Positions 43,890 to 53,231 of a stretch of 64,000 bases of DNA are shown here, one piece after another. The notes beneath the pieces are model-generated. The model was not told the origin of the DNA. It ran no database searches and worked only from the letters and a program-made list of their open reading frames with translations. The number at the start of each line of letters is the position of its first letter. The stretch's first letter is position 1. Location: NCBI GenBank assembly GCA_963931925.1, contig OZ007582.1:30829929-30893928 (forward strand), written 5' to 3'. The position numbers and the translations under genes are program-made. The DNA is from Onchidella celtica. Its lineage: Eukaryota; Mollusca; Gastropoda; Systellommatophora; Onchidiidae.

Positions 43890-43984
43890 CCATTTGACTG
43901 TATCCGTACATATGAACGCATTCTTTCTATTTCACTACTTGAAGAGTTTTTTGACGTTTCCGTACTCATGAAAACCTCGCTTTA
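43890..43984. mobile_element. fragment of the 18780 Harbinger-like family
   Basis: CATTCTTTCTATTTCACT, TTTTTTGACGTTTCCGTA and CATGAAAACCTCGCTTTA correspond to the ends and interior of the element at 18780-19358. Confidence 0.5.
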
Positions 43985-44215
43985 GATGCATAGCCAATGT
44001 TCGATTTGTTTGCACACATTCATGTGTATTACAACTTACTTTGTTGAAATTTAAAAAAAAAATTAAATACATGCAAATAAACACAAAGCCAAGTTGTTTT
44101 TTTTTTATTTCACTACCACACATAATTTAAATGCATACCCTGCTCAACCCCTCCTTACATAGGGGCTTCTCATACACAAGAGGGACCCCACCCATCCGAA
44201 TGCATGTACTTCTGC
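43985..44215. other. no feature recognised
   Basis: A and T runs near 44053 and 44097; nothing else. Confidence 0.4.
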
Positions 44216-44480
44216 ATGTATCGCGACTTCGGTTCTTATTTGTTCCAATTCTGCTTTTTTTGCACAACTGAGAAATTCGACGTTGGGCGACTGCGGCTTT
44301 GGTATTATTTTAAAGACCTGGAATAAATCGGAGTTGTGAAACAGCTTGATAAGTGCCACAACCCCTTTTAAATAAGTGGTCAGAGTGTGCATTTTTTTTA
44401 TACCTCTTCTACATACTAAAAGACCTCCAGTTTTTCAGAAAATGGAGATAGAACAAACAAGAACTAAGGTTGCCATATGA
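44216..44480. mobile_element. CTTAG-TIR MITE, copy 4
   Basis: It starts ATCGCGACTTCGGTTCTTAT and ends AACAAACAAGAACTAAGGTTG. The interior is shared with 24405 (GCACAACTGAGAAATTCGAC, TGATAAGTGCCAC). Confidence 0.75.
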
Positions 44481-45094
44481 CCCCTTATTTTACAAGCACC
44501 AACACACGCTGAGATTATGACACAAAAGGCACAACGAACGTAACTTACATTGCAAGTAAACACCCTAGTTGTTGAAATCACGTGACAAATAGAGCTTTTT
44601 TTTCCTGCCGTCTGCTCATCGTCTGGCGCATCAAGTCACAGTAGAACTAGAAGTGGAAGGCAGTATTTATTTGGACGATGCCGTTTTATTCATCCATTTA
44701 CGCCTCTCCTCCAACTAACTTTCATACATAAATACAGACACTGACACATGGCAGCGCGTTAATTATCGATTGATGGAAAATTTAATAAGGTTGATTTCTT
44801 TCAAAAACAATAACGGTGGGTTTTTATTTGTTTGTGTTTGGCGTTTTTGCTTTATAGTGATGCAGATGCACCAAAACTGCATGAAATTTACGGTCGATAG
44901 ATATAGAATAAAAAAATAAAACAAAAGAAAATTATTTTTTTTTATGTAGATAGATAGATAGATAGATTGATTGATAGACGGATGGATGGATGGATAGACA
45001 AACAGATAGACAAATAGAAATTCAGCAATGTCGTAAAATTATACGGCACTATTTAATTCTATGTGGGAAATTTCAATTGAATGGATGAAGCTTT
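44481..45094. other. no gene recognised; GATA run
   Basis: A short GATA/GATT/GGAT microsatellite at about 44948-44998 and T-rich or A-rich runs near 44930. No gene. Confidence 0.4.
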
Positions 45095-45470
45095 GAATAC
45101 CAAACATAAATGAAGTACCCCAAACAGATCATGAACGGCGCAAAGTGGCTGTTATCATGCCGACGTGCCGTAAAAAAAAACAAACTCAAACTCAGATAGA
45201 CAGACAGCAAGGACTACTATATAGTAGTCCTTGACAGACAGATAAAACTCAAACACAGGTTGTAAATGAAGACTTTCTCCCTACAACAAACCAACAACAC
45301 ACACTTCCATCTCTACAGTTTGAGTTTGGAGAAAGCACATCGACACGATAGCGGTCACATTGTGCTAGGAACAGCAAGATGATAGACAGAATGTAACAGA
45401 ATGGTAGGACAGAAGGAGGCCCTACTGGAAGGGCCCTCCAACCACCCACCTCTATCTCTACAACACACTC
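45095..45470 (+). repeat. repeat shared with 19190-19290, then a family C copy
   Basis: CGCAAAGTGGCTGTTATCAT and TGCCGACG at 45140-45170 match 19235-19265. From 45318, GTTTGAGTTTGGAGAAAGCA and GTCACATTGTGCTAGGAACA form a full family C unit. Confidence 0.65.
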
Positions 45471-46042
45471 ATTCACTATATAACCTAAGCAATGAAAACA
45501 CAGCCCGAACAACATATTTGTGTAAGTTCAAACTTTTAATTATTTTTTTTCGTCATCATCGTGAGTCACTCATAGTCATACTTACTCAAGAAAAACACGA
45601 CTCAAAAACGCACATTTACAATACACAGTAACTGCCAAAGGAAACAAAAGGCATCCTTCACATGAATGACAAAATACAATCCAATGGTACTCTCTCAATA
45701 TGTCCTCCATGTTCTTCACACATACAGCATAACATTTAACAGGACTTCATAAAAAACAAATCTACTATATAAATGTTTATATATTACATGATACATGTAT
45801 AGAAATTTACTGTACTTTTTTTCCGTTTATTTTTTTGTTTTTGTCAAAGGTTCTCAAGTTACTGAATCAAGAGCAAACAAAAAAAATGAGTTGTACAAAT
45901 GGCCGGCACAGTCATGAAAGCAAGTAAGTGCAAGAAACGTAATGATTTTACAGGACAGAAGTAAAACTATTTTACCTGAAATGTACGCCTAATTTTTTTT
46001 ATCTTAATCCTCTTCTGCCAACTCCAAATGCCCTTCCTTCCT
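45471..46042. other. AT-rich, repeat-poor; possible 3' untranslated sequence
   Basis: Repeat-poor sequence lies downstream (minus strand) of the small ORF at 46043. It could be that transcript's 3' untranslated region, but no poly(A) site is demonstrated. Confidence 0.2.
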
Positions 46043-46209
46043 TTACACCACCAATGGATTATTGGGTAGAAAGACAGCAGGAAGTAGTAAAATTAGGAGT
46101 GCAAAACATACTGGAGCAATGTTGGCTGATATATCACGCCATGCTGCAGTTTTCCACAACACAATGATGGGTTCATTTATCGGCCCCATTTCAGCAAGAG
46201 CGTTAAATA
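46043..46209 (-). CDS. small membrane-protein ORF or terminal exon (unidentified)
   Basis: On the minus strand ATG at 46189 in a strong context (GAAATGG) opens a 48-codon frame: a polar start (MGPINEPIIVLWKTAAWRD), then one hydrophobic segment (IAPVCFALLILLLPAVFL) and the end PNNPLVV, with TAA at 46043-46045. The frame is open six codons further upstream to a possible acceptor (ATTTATTTAAG|TA), so it may be a terminal exon instead. The composition looks protein-like with one transmembrane helix. I do not recognise the family. No upstream exon with matching phase was found. Confidence 0.3.
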
Positions 46210-47825
46210 CTTAAATAAATATCAATGAATGTTGGAAATACACTTCATCTAAATCCATAGAAATAAAAATAAATCCTTGAAGGAGTTCATTCTGCCACCA
46301 AAACGAAAAACGATGTAACTGACACATGGCCTTTGTCTACTTGACTGCCTCCGATCACCAACAGTCACTTACGTTGATTTGCCACACCGGAAAACTACTA
46401 TTTTGGTTGCAGATACATCTATCCCAGTATCTGCCTTTGATATAAAACAATTACACACCGTACATGTGAGACAAGTTAAAAGAGACAATAAAATAGAAAA
46501 AGACCACGTTGTCAGTAACCTCTTTTTTCCTTTAGCCAGCAGCATAGTAGAAATATTGGGGTAAAAAGTGTTCTGTTAGTGTTATCTGCAATTGTACGAG
46601 TGAATATACACTTATATAGTTTCATTACATGGCCAGCAAAATGCTTACATACTAACACAAGAGCAACCTTTTAACTGGAAAATGGACACATCCACACATA
46701 TTAGAAACAAACATATAAATAAGCAAAGAAAAAAAATTCCGAAGTTTTAATTAAGTAAACGAGTACACGTGACGCTGGCAAAGCCCAAGCCCAGTCCCAA
46801 TCAAACACTTCGCTATAAAAAGTCCACACAAAGAAGTGATCTCCTTCAAAATAGGTCACAGAGCAGATCCTCTCTCCCATAACCACATTCATAATGCCTC
46901 TTCTAGATGTAACATTCGTGACCAAAATGCAACATGCAACTTCTGCGACAAAAGCTGAAACTTAATCCACATGTATAAGTTTTGTTACTTTCCGATAAAG
47001 TCCTGAGTGTCTCTTTTCCACGTCAGATAGCCAGTTATTCTTATAAATTTTTCTCCCTCTTGCTCGTTTACTCTGACAATGGATACCATTGCCCTAACCC
47101 TGCTTAATTCCATCCCACAATCAGCGTACTTTGAGAAAATCACTTGTTATTCATTGTTAAGTTTTACAATAACTCTACAAGGTGTCAGAACAACTTTTTT
47201 TATTTTAGCACTGTAGTAAAATCTACTGCCAGAGGTGAGACATCTTCACAAATTTGGAACAATTCAATACACACTGTTATGCCATATTATAGCATTCTCA
47301 AGTTTTGTAAAAAGTGGAGATTTATAGAATAAAGCAGTGTGGTGGATCCGACATGTAAAATCAAATTTTTGGAATTTGATAACTGTGATATGACGACCAT
47401 TAAACTGCCTATCTTCGTTTACATTCACTTCTTCCACGCATGCTTCGTTTCATCACATTATGACATCTTTGAGAACGACAAAACACACACAACATAACAT
47501 TTTCCAGTCATATATCCCCACCCTAATTGCCAGGGAATCACTACATGTATTCAACATATGAAATCCTTAAAATTATGTTTAACAATTATGCCAGGGATGA
47601 GAATCAGAGGGAAAGATGAAAACGAAAAAAGTGATGATGTAAAGCTGGAGTATCTGCAAAAGCAACAAAACAAACCAAATTAACTTTTCAGTGGCAGTAC
47701 TTTCCAAATCTTCTGTCCTATTTATTACCAAAAACATCATAACACAACTACAGATTATGTTCATGAAGGTTCAAAAGCATTTGCTCTGTACCTATACCCA
47801 GAAGATACTAAAACTGATGAGATAA
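46210..47825. other. no gene recognised; possible exon fragment near 46370
   Basis: Near 46370-46432 the minus strand reads DTGIDVSATKIVVFRCGKS before a donor-like GTAAGT, but the phase does not match the ORF at 46043 and the plus strand is also open. The rest is AT-rich unique DNA. Confidence 0.2.
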
Positions 47826-48215
47826 GACAGCTAGTGCTTTTAGCGTGCACAGATTTTGCACCGCCACCTGGAGACAAACATGTGGAAGTCATGAAACGTG
47901 CCGTATTTTACAAAGCCAAATACTGAATTTTATTCAGTTATCACTCTTGGCCTTGACTGATGTCACTTAAAAGTTATTAGTGGAATTATATCCTCAATCG
48001 TTGTAGGAATATTCTAGCTATTTTGCCCCCTTTTTTTTAGTCACAGTAGCACAGTCACAATTTTGCATCATAAATTTACCATTATATGAAACATTCTTTT
48101 CTTATTATACGCCATGGGCCCCGCCCCCTGATCAGCGCACAAATTGTGTGCACGTTTTTTTTTTTTAGTGGTGCGAAGAAGACAGTGTCTCATCTTATCG
48201 TTTCTAGTACCTTTG
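47826..48215. mobile_element. AGATGAGACA-TIR element, copy 2 (inverted)
   Basis: Reverse-complement counterpart of 38463-38870: AGTGCTTTTAGCGTGCACAG at the left and GACAGTGTCTCATCTTATCG at the right, with CACAATTTTGCATCATAAAT in between. Confidence 0.65.
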
Positions 48216-48217
48216 CT

Positions 48218-48290
48218 ATAACTAACAATTTGAGATATGCTATAACTAACAATTTGACATATGCGATAACTAACAATTTGAGATATTCTG
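48218..48290. repeat. 25 bp tandem repeat, three units
   Basis: GATAACTAACAATTTGAGAT and close variants occur three times head to tail, just beyond the preceding element. Confidence 0.85.
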
Positions 48291-48415
48291 AAACCAGGGG
48301 TGCAAGTGGCCTTAAAGTTAGAAACGAAAATCTCGTCAGTCGGCTGTTGGAAAATTGTTAAAACTAAACACAGAAGTTGACAGCCATTGATATGGGACCA
48401 TAATGTTTTTTTTTT

Positions 48416-48637
48416 TCAGGGATGGGGACTGCTGACAAAAATTTCCTGAACTTCTGACGTACATGTGACTGCCAAATGCATAATATACATACAGTAAGGC
48501 TAGTTCATATTTTGTCTGTTGTGAAATATATGAACTGGCCTTTGTATTTGTATGTTTCGTCAAGAAACAAAATAATGTTAACAAAGAAAAAAGATTTTAA
48601 AAATCCGGAAATCAGGAAATTTCCTGAGAATTCCTGC
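48416..48637. mobile_element. GGGATGGGAATT-TIR MITE, copy 2
   Basis: It starts CAGGGATGGGGACTG and ends GGAAATTTCCTGAGAATTCC. It is collinear with 17531-17752, including TTCATATTTTGTCTGTT and ACAAAGAAAAAAG. Confidence 0.65.
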
Positions 48638-50231
48638 ACGTGTTTTTTTTTACACAGAAAGCTACATCTGAGAAGAAAACACAACTCAGTAATTTTCTCT
48701 CTCGTGGCTTTGGAATCAGACTAAGGTCCTCTGACAATAGAAGCTTTTGGTTTCAGGCTAGTTTTAATGAGGTTCCAACAGACGACCGACAACATGAAAA
48801 TCTCTATCGGAAATTGCCCCTCCAAGTAATAATTTTTAACATAGCTGCAGTGAACCAGATCAACGTATGCTGGAACAAAATTACTGGAAAACAAATGAAA
48901 ATCAACAAACTTACACCCTCCGAGAAACTTAACAATCCTAAAATTATGGTGGAATCAAATATTTTTTCTCTACTGTATTTTATAGGCAGTTTTCATATTC
49001 ATTATTTCTTAAGGTATTAGCATTTTATACTGCGTGACGGCATCATGGATGCCTTGAGTAAATCTCACTGTGACTATCCTGAAACTGCATTTACAGGCAA
49101 GCTTGCACGCGTCTTTCAATCTTTGGTGAGACACCCAGCAATAATACTCAAATCTCACAAATGGATATGAAGCCAATCGCTTTCCTATTATGAGATGTTT
49201 GACACATATCCTCACACTCTGTAACTGGAAATGTCCAAAATTCTGAATGCACAAACAATCAAATCATTTACATTCCTCATAAAAACTTTACAACTACCCA
49301 AAAATACTTCTGGCTAGAATAAGATTAACATTACAACTAAAGTAACTGATCATTTTTGACAAAATACTGAGTTACTTAAAAAAAAGTACACCTTCAAGTG
49401 TATTAAAAAAAAAAAAAAAGCAGCAAAATAAAATGAAACAAAAATATTCAATCTTGAAAATCTTGTGGGCATATGCGCTATACCACCAAGATACTTGAGC
49501 ATGCAATATTTACGGTGACCCCACAAGAATACTTCAAATTTACCGGTTGAACATTTTGAGCCATATGAAAATTCTTGTGTACTTACAAATTTAAAATTTG
49601 ACTTTCATTGTGTGCAACAACCTGCCACCCTATGTCAAGATGTCTGATGTTGAATGTATGTTTGTTGTATTCAAATATTCTACAATCATACTTGGGTTTT
49701 GGAAAATTTTCATTAAGGGCTGAAAATCAACAGAAATAGGTTGACAGGCCTGAACCTAGCTGAAAACTTGCATATTTTGTATGTTTATGAGTACAATGGT
49801 GATGCACGAAGAACATACACTGGCTGAGGGCAGACAAAGACCTCAATGGGGCTTGAAGTCAGCCCTAAGTAGGACAATTCCCACCTATGACAATGACGCT
49901 TGTAATCTTTTGCAAAGATCTCTGCCAAATCTACATAACACAACAAGTGATATTCAAACATATTCTCAGGAAGAATTAATAAGTAATACTCGACAATATC
50001 ATGACACTGTGACACACTTTCATACAATCTGACATGGCAGCATGAGTGTATTTCATTATCTTTCATCTCACAATCACTGATAAATCACAGTAACTTACTC
50101 AGGTGACCACCAACACATATTTGAGACTGGAACAGAAGATGGTTGCTGCAAAATTTTATCCACCATCAAATTCGCTACATTTAATTTAAAGAGTGTGAAT
50201 TCAAAATGGAAATTTTGATTAGACAATATCA
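48638..50231. other. no gene recognised
   Basis: AT-rich unique DNA with an A run near 49404-49419. Frames of 80-126 residues have no domain. Confidence 0.4.
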
Positions 50232-50235
50232 TTAA

Positions 50236-50895
50236 CTCACTTGTGACGGATCCGCCAACATTTGGTGGACTGGCCCCTTTACAAACTGGACGGATCCGCC
50301 ACCCCTTGGCGGACCGTGGTATTTATTTATTTTTTTTCTCTGTCCCTAACCCGCCGAGAACTGGCGGAACCGTCGCCAGCGCTAGTATAGCCATTTGTCT
50401 AGTTTTGTGCAAAGTTTCATGGAGATCCCGGTTATACTTTTAGAGTTATGACTGATAAAGGGAAGTCACTCTGAGTGACCCAGACAGTGCATTGAGAGAG
50501 GAAAACGTACTCGCAGTGCTGTGCGATGGCTTCTAAAAAACGAAGGTCCAGAACAAATGTTTTTGAACTTTTTGATGAAAACTGTTCAGATTACGATGTA
50601 AGTGATGATCAAGACCCAGAGTTTTTGCTTGGGCCAGACGAAAGTGATGATTCAGATCATGAATTTTCCGAAAAGTCAAAATATGGGTAATTTTTAATAA
50701 ATCATAAAAAAAAAAAAGTTTTGAACATACAGTATTTCTGTTTGTTTGATTACATTGTGCATTGTTTTATGTTTATTGTGTCAAAAGAACAAGGCAATTG
50801 AACAATTTTGAGCTGCTTGGTGATTTTTCAAAAACACCCTGAAAACGCCAGTCTCCAGCGTATGTAAAATTTCCAAAGGTCCAGTCTCAAGTGAG
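50236..50895 (+). mobile_element. internally deleted piggyBac-like element
   Basis: Ends CTCACTTGTGACGGATCC and GGTCCAGTCTCAAGTGAG are inverted, and TTAA lies exactly at 50232-50235 and 50896-50899. Repeated GGATCCGCCA / TGGCGGA motifs fill the left subterminal region. A short acidic ORF (50526-50690) is followed by an AATAAA and an A run. At 660 bp the element is far shorter than an autonomous piggyBac. Confidence 0.8.
50526..50690 (+). CDS. short acidic ORF, N-terminal remnant of a piggyBac-type transposase
   Basis: ATG at 50526 opens a 54-codon frame: a basic start (MASKKRRSRTNVFELFDE) followed by an acidic stretch rich in Asp, Glu and Ser (SDDQDPEFLLGPDESDDSD) and ending KSKYG. piggyBac transposases commonly begin with a low-complexity acidic segment before the DDE core, so with the TTAA-flanked ends I infer a remnant of that segment. 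The catalytic domain is absent. An AATAAA hexamer follows within 10 bp of the stop and an A run soon after. A functional micropeptide is possible but unsupported. Confidence 0.55.
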   Translation: MASKKRRSRTNVFELFDENCSDYDVSDDQDPEFLLGPDESDDSDHEFSEKSKYG

Positions 50896-50934
50896 TTAAG
50901 TTATCCCTCACATCAAAATTTCTGAACATATTTT

Positions 50935-51100
50935 GAACCCAGTGGCAGATCCTACGAAACAAATGAAGCTTAAGCTTTAGGGCCACTAATCCCAGAGGGA
51001 CCCTGAAGAAACTTTTGTTTCAATGAGTGAGTTTTTTGGATGTTGCCCTATTGTTGCTGGTTGTTAAAGGGTCCCAAAAATGTAGGTCCATCACAGTTTG
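50935..51100. repeat. inverted copy of the 31936 repeat
   Basis: TTGGATGTTGCCCTATTGTT, GCTGGTTGTTAAAGGGTCCC and AAAATGTAGGTCC are the complement of blocks at 31960-32050. Confidence 0.6.
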
Positions 51101-51640
51101 AACCACCGATTTCCCACGCCGCTTCACAAGTTAGGGTGGGGAAACACTGTCCAAAAATCACATTTGCAACCACCACCTTCTCTAAGAGTCTCATCTGTCC
51201 ACACAAAACAAATAAGGTCTGAATTTCAAAGCAAAAGTGGTAAGAAAGATTAAAACACGTTGAAAATGCAATGTCACACGTAATAATTATGAAATGATCA
51301 ACAACCATCCTGAACCTGCAAGCCTCCTGTGAGACTCTATATCTTACACAGAGCAACACAAAAATCACTGACCTAAGCATTGTGAGAGTGACCGGGGTTT
51401 TCAATGTGTAAGTCCAAGTGCTTCAAAATTTACACATTAACTAAAAATGACACAATACAAGCTGTGGCGCCTCTGTTCTGTTAAAACAAAGATTTCAAAC
51501 AGCAAAATATAAAGGCTGTAATTACAGAACCGTAGTCGAATTACAAAGCCCAATTGAGAAAGTAATGAATTGTGTTTACTGTTCAGCTATAGGTAAAATG
51601 TGCATGACGTAACTCAGTGTTTTTGTTTTGTTCTTCCCCC
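51101..51640. other. no gene recognised
   Basis: Unique AT-rich DNA. A stretch near 51541-51600 (ACAAAGCCCAATTGAGAAAG) resembles 25365-25400 weakly. Confidence 0.3.
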
Positions 51641-51644
51641 CGCC

Positions 51645-51660
51645 CAAGATGGCCGGTGGA
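51645..51660 (+). promoter_or_regulatory. YY1-like motif, possible start-site element
   Basis: CAAGATGGCCGG resembles the AAGATGGCGGC motif often found just downstream of animal transcription starts. A second CAAGATGGCGGA lies at about 51989. It is 45 bp upstream of the THAP-like frame. Confidence 0.25.
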
Positions 51661-51703
51661 TCAGCTGATGAGTGTAACTTCAAGATATGTCTAAGCAGTT
51701 AAA

Positions 51704-52063
51704 ATGTGTGCTGGTTGCATTGTAGCTGATTGTTATGGCAGAGGTGGAAAGGATGGATCCACGCTGGCCAGATTCCCTACCATCTTTGTAAACAAGGGAA
51801 AGGAAGTGAAAGAATTGACCGAACGTCTCCCATTGAACATGTTCATACATGTCATTGTTTACTGTAGCAATCTACTTTTAGCTCGCCGCCAGTTGGTTCG
51901 CGACACCTTCTGTGCTCGCAGTGCAAATCAGCTAACGAATCAAAATCAATGCCACAACCACCATGGTGATGCGTGGGTCCGGACACCCAAGATGGCGGAT
52001 ACGTGCATTCTACCTATAGCTTACTTTGTAAAATGCTATGATTTCCTATCACCAGCCGACTAA
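51704..52063 (+). CDS. possible THAP-type zinc-finger start, or P-element-like fragment
   Basis: The frame begins MCAGCIVADCYGRGGKDGST and continues LARFPT. This resembles the start of THAP zinc fingers (C2CH type: paired Cys, a basic/glycine stretch, then F/RFP). The remaining Cys-x-x-His pair and the AVPTIF-type box are not evident, so only the first part would be present; an exon end or decay after ~residue 28 is likely. The C-terminal two thirds of the 119-residue frame overlap a copy of the 7 bp-TSD element and are probably not coding. Confidence is low. Confidence 0.3.
   Translation: MCAGCIVADCYGRGGKDGSTLARFPTIFVNKGKEVKELTERLPLNMFIHVIVYCSNLLLARRQLVRDTFCARSANQLTNQNQCHNHHGDAWVRTPKMADTCILPIAYFVKCYDFLSPAD
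51857..51955. mobile_element. half copy of the 7 bp-TSD TIR element
   Basis: GTTTACTGTAGCAATCTACT and TGCTCGCAGTGCAAATCAGC align with the right half of the element at 7207 (GTTTACCGCAGCGACCTACT, TGTCTCGCAGTGCAAACTGA). The outer TIR is not recognisable here. Confidence 0.5.
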
Positions 52064-53089
52064 GCAAAGGCCATTTGTATTATTGGTTCATGAATGATGC
52101 TGGGGGAGAAAGAGATATTTGAAGCCCCAGTGGTGAGCAATGGAAAGAAGGTACAATCTGGGGTGAAAAATTATATGGCCAATTATTTGTTCACAAAATG
52201 TTTTTGGCATCACTTTGGTTGTGAAGTGAGTACCTGGCATAAATCCAGAGAGATTAAAATATGAGACTTCATGCACTAGTACCCAAGAGAGCATCAATAA
52301 AGATTTCTTACATGATACAAAACCTAGATAGATGCCCTGATTCTACAAAAACAGTCCTCAGCTGTGCGGAAACATAACAGCTGAGGTCCTGAACTACTGA
52401 AAGCATGTAACTGTAAACCCCACCCCCTACAGTCAAGGATTCTGCAGCTGAAAAAAGCTGAAGGAAAACACAGGAGAGAGTGAGCAAATCAGCTGAAATG
52501 GATGAAATAATTGTGTTGATAACTAACAATACTGCCCTCCAGAAACTGACATATGGAAATATCTGACTGTTTTCTAACAACTGAGCGGGGGCTGAGATGG
52601 ATGGTCTGAAAATATATGAATTCATCAACTTTTATACAACGTGCCTGTTCACTTACTCACAGTATATCTACACACAGATATCAGATAAGTGTGTGTCCAC
52701 AACACAACATATTTTGTCAAATGCACATCTTCCCCATGATATTTTTTTCCTTTCAAATTGGACTGTTCAATGTAGAAACCCATGGCAACATTTAAACATC
52801 AGTTCCTTCTCCAACTTATTTCATTTCCCCTTTTCACTGAGAGCAGAGATATTCTACAAAAGTGACCATGTCCTTGTTTAATTAGAATAATTTGAATTGG
52901 GTATGTCAAATTCTAACGCACCTAACTTACCTTCACCTGTAAACATTTGATTGCCCTTAAAAATCTAACACAATCAAGCATGAGATTTTTGCACAAATCA
53001 CTTGACACTAAACAGAATGTATTATATTCCAAGCCAGCAGTTCCAAACCTTGAAAGAAACAAGAGCAAGAAGGCGATATCTTGGTCGAC
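52064..53089. other. probable 3' flank of the NKTR-like gene
   Basis: AT-rich unique DNA just downstream (minus strand) of the NKTR-like stop codon. Part is expected to be its 3' untranslated region, but I could not fix a poly(A) site. Frames here show no domain. Confidence 0.35.
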
Positions 53090-53231
53090 TCAGTCACTGG
53101 AAGAGGAAGATGATCTTCGTTTGGACCTGCTGCTACTGCGGCTGCTGCGACTACTACTCCTGGACTTGGAACGACTATCTGATCTTCTTGTTCTTCTTGG
53201 TCTCCGCCGGTCTTTGCTGCGACTTCGGGAT
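53090..53231 (-). CDS. NKTR: NKTR-like terminal coding exon
   Basis: Acceptor CATTCAATCAG at 53232-53242. The exon reads an RS-repeat tail (SRSKDRRRPRRTRRSDS, then SRSSSRSSRSSSRSK and RRSSSSSSD) and ends with TGA at 53090-53092. It starts with one base that completes an Arg codon from the previous exon. Confidence 0.85.

Noticed and set aside
46011-46045. Short frame reading EGHLELAEED then stop on the minus strand
   Set aside because: It has an upstream stop within five codons and no good acceptor; the overlapping 48-codon frame is more convincing.
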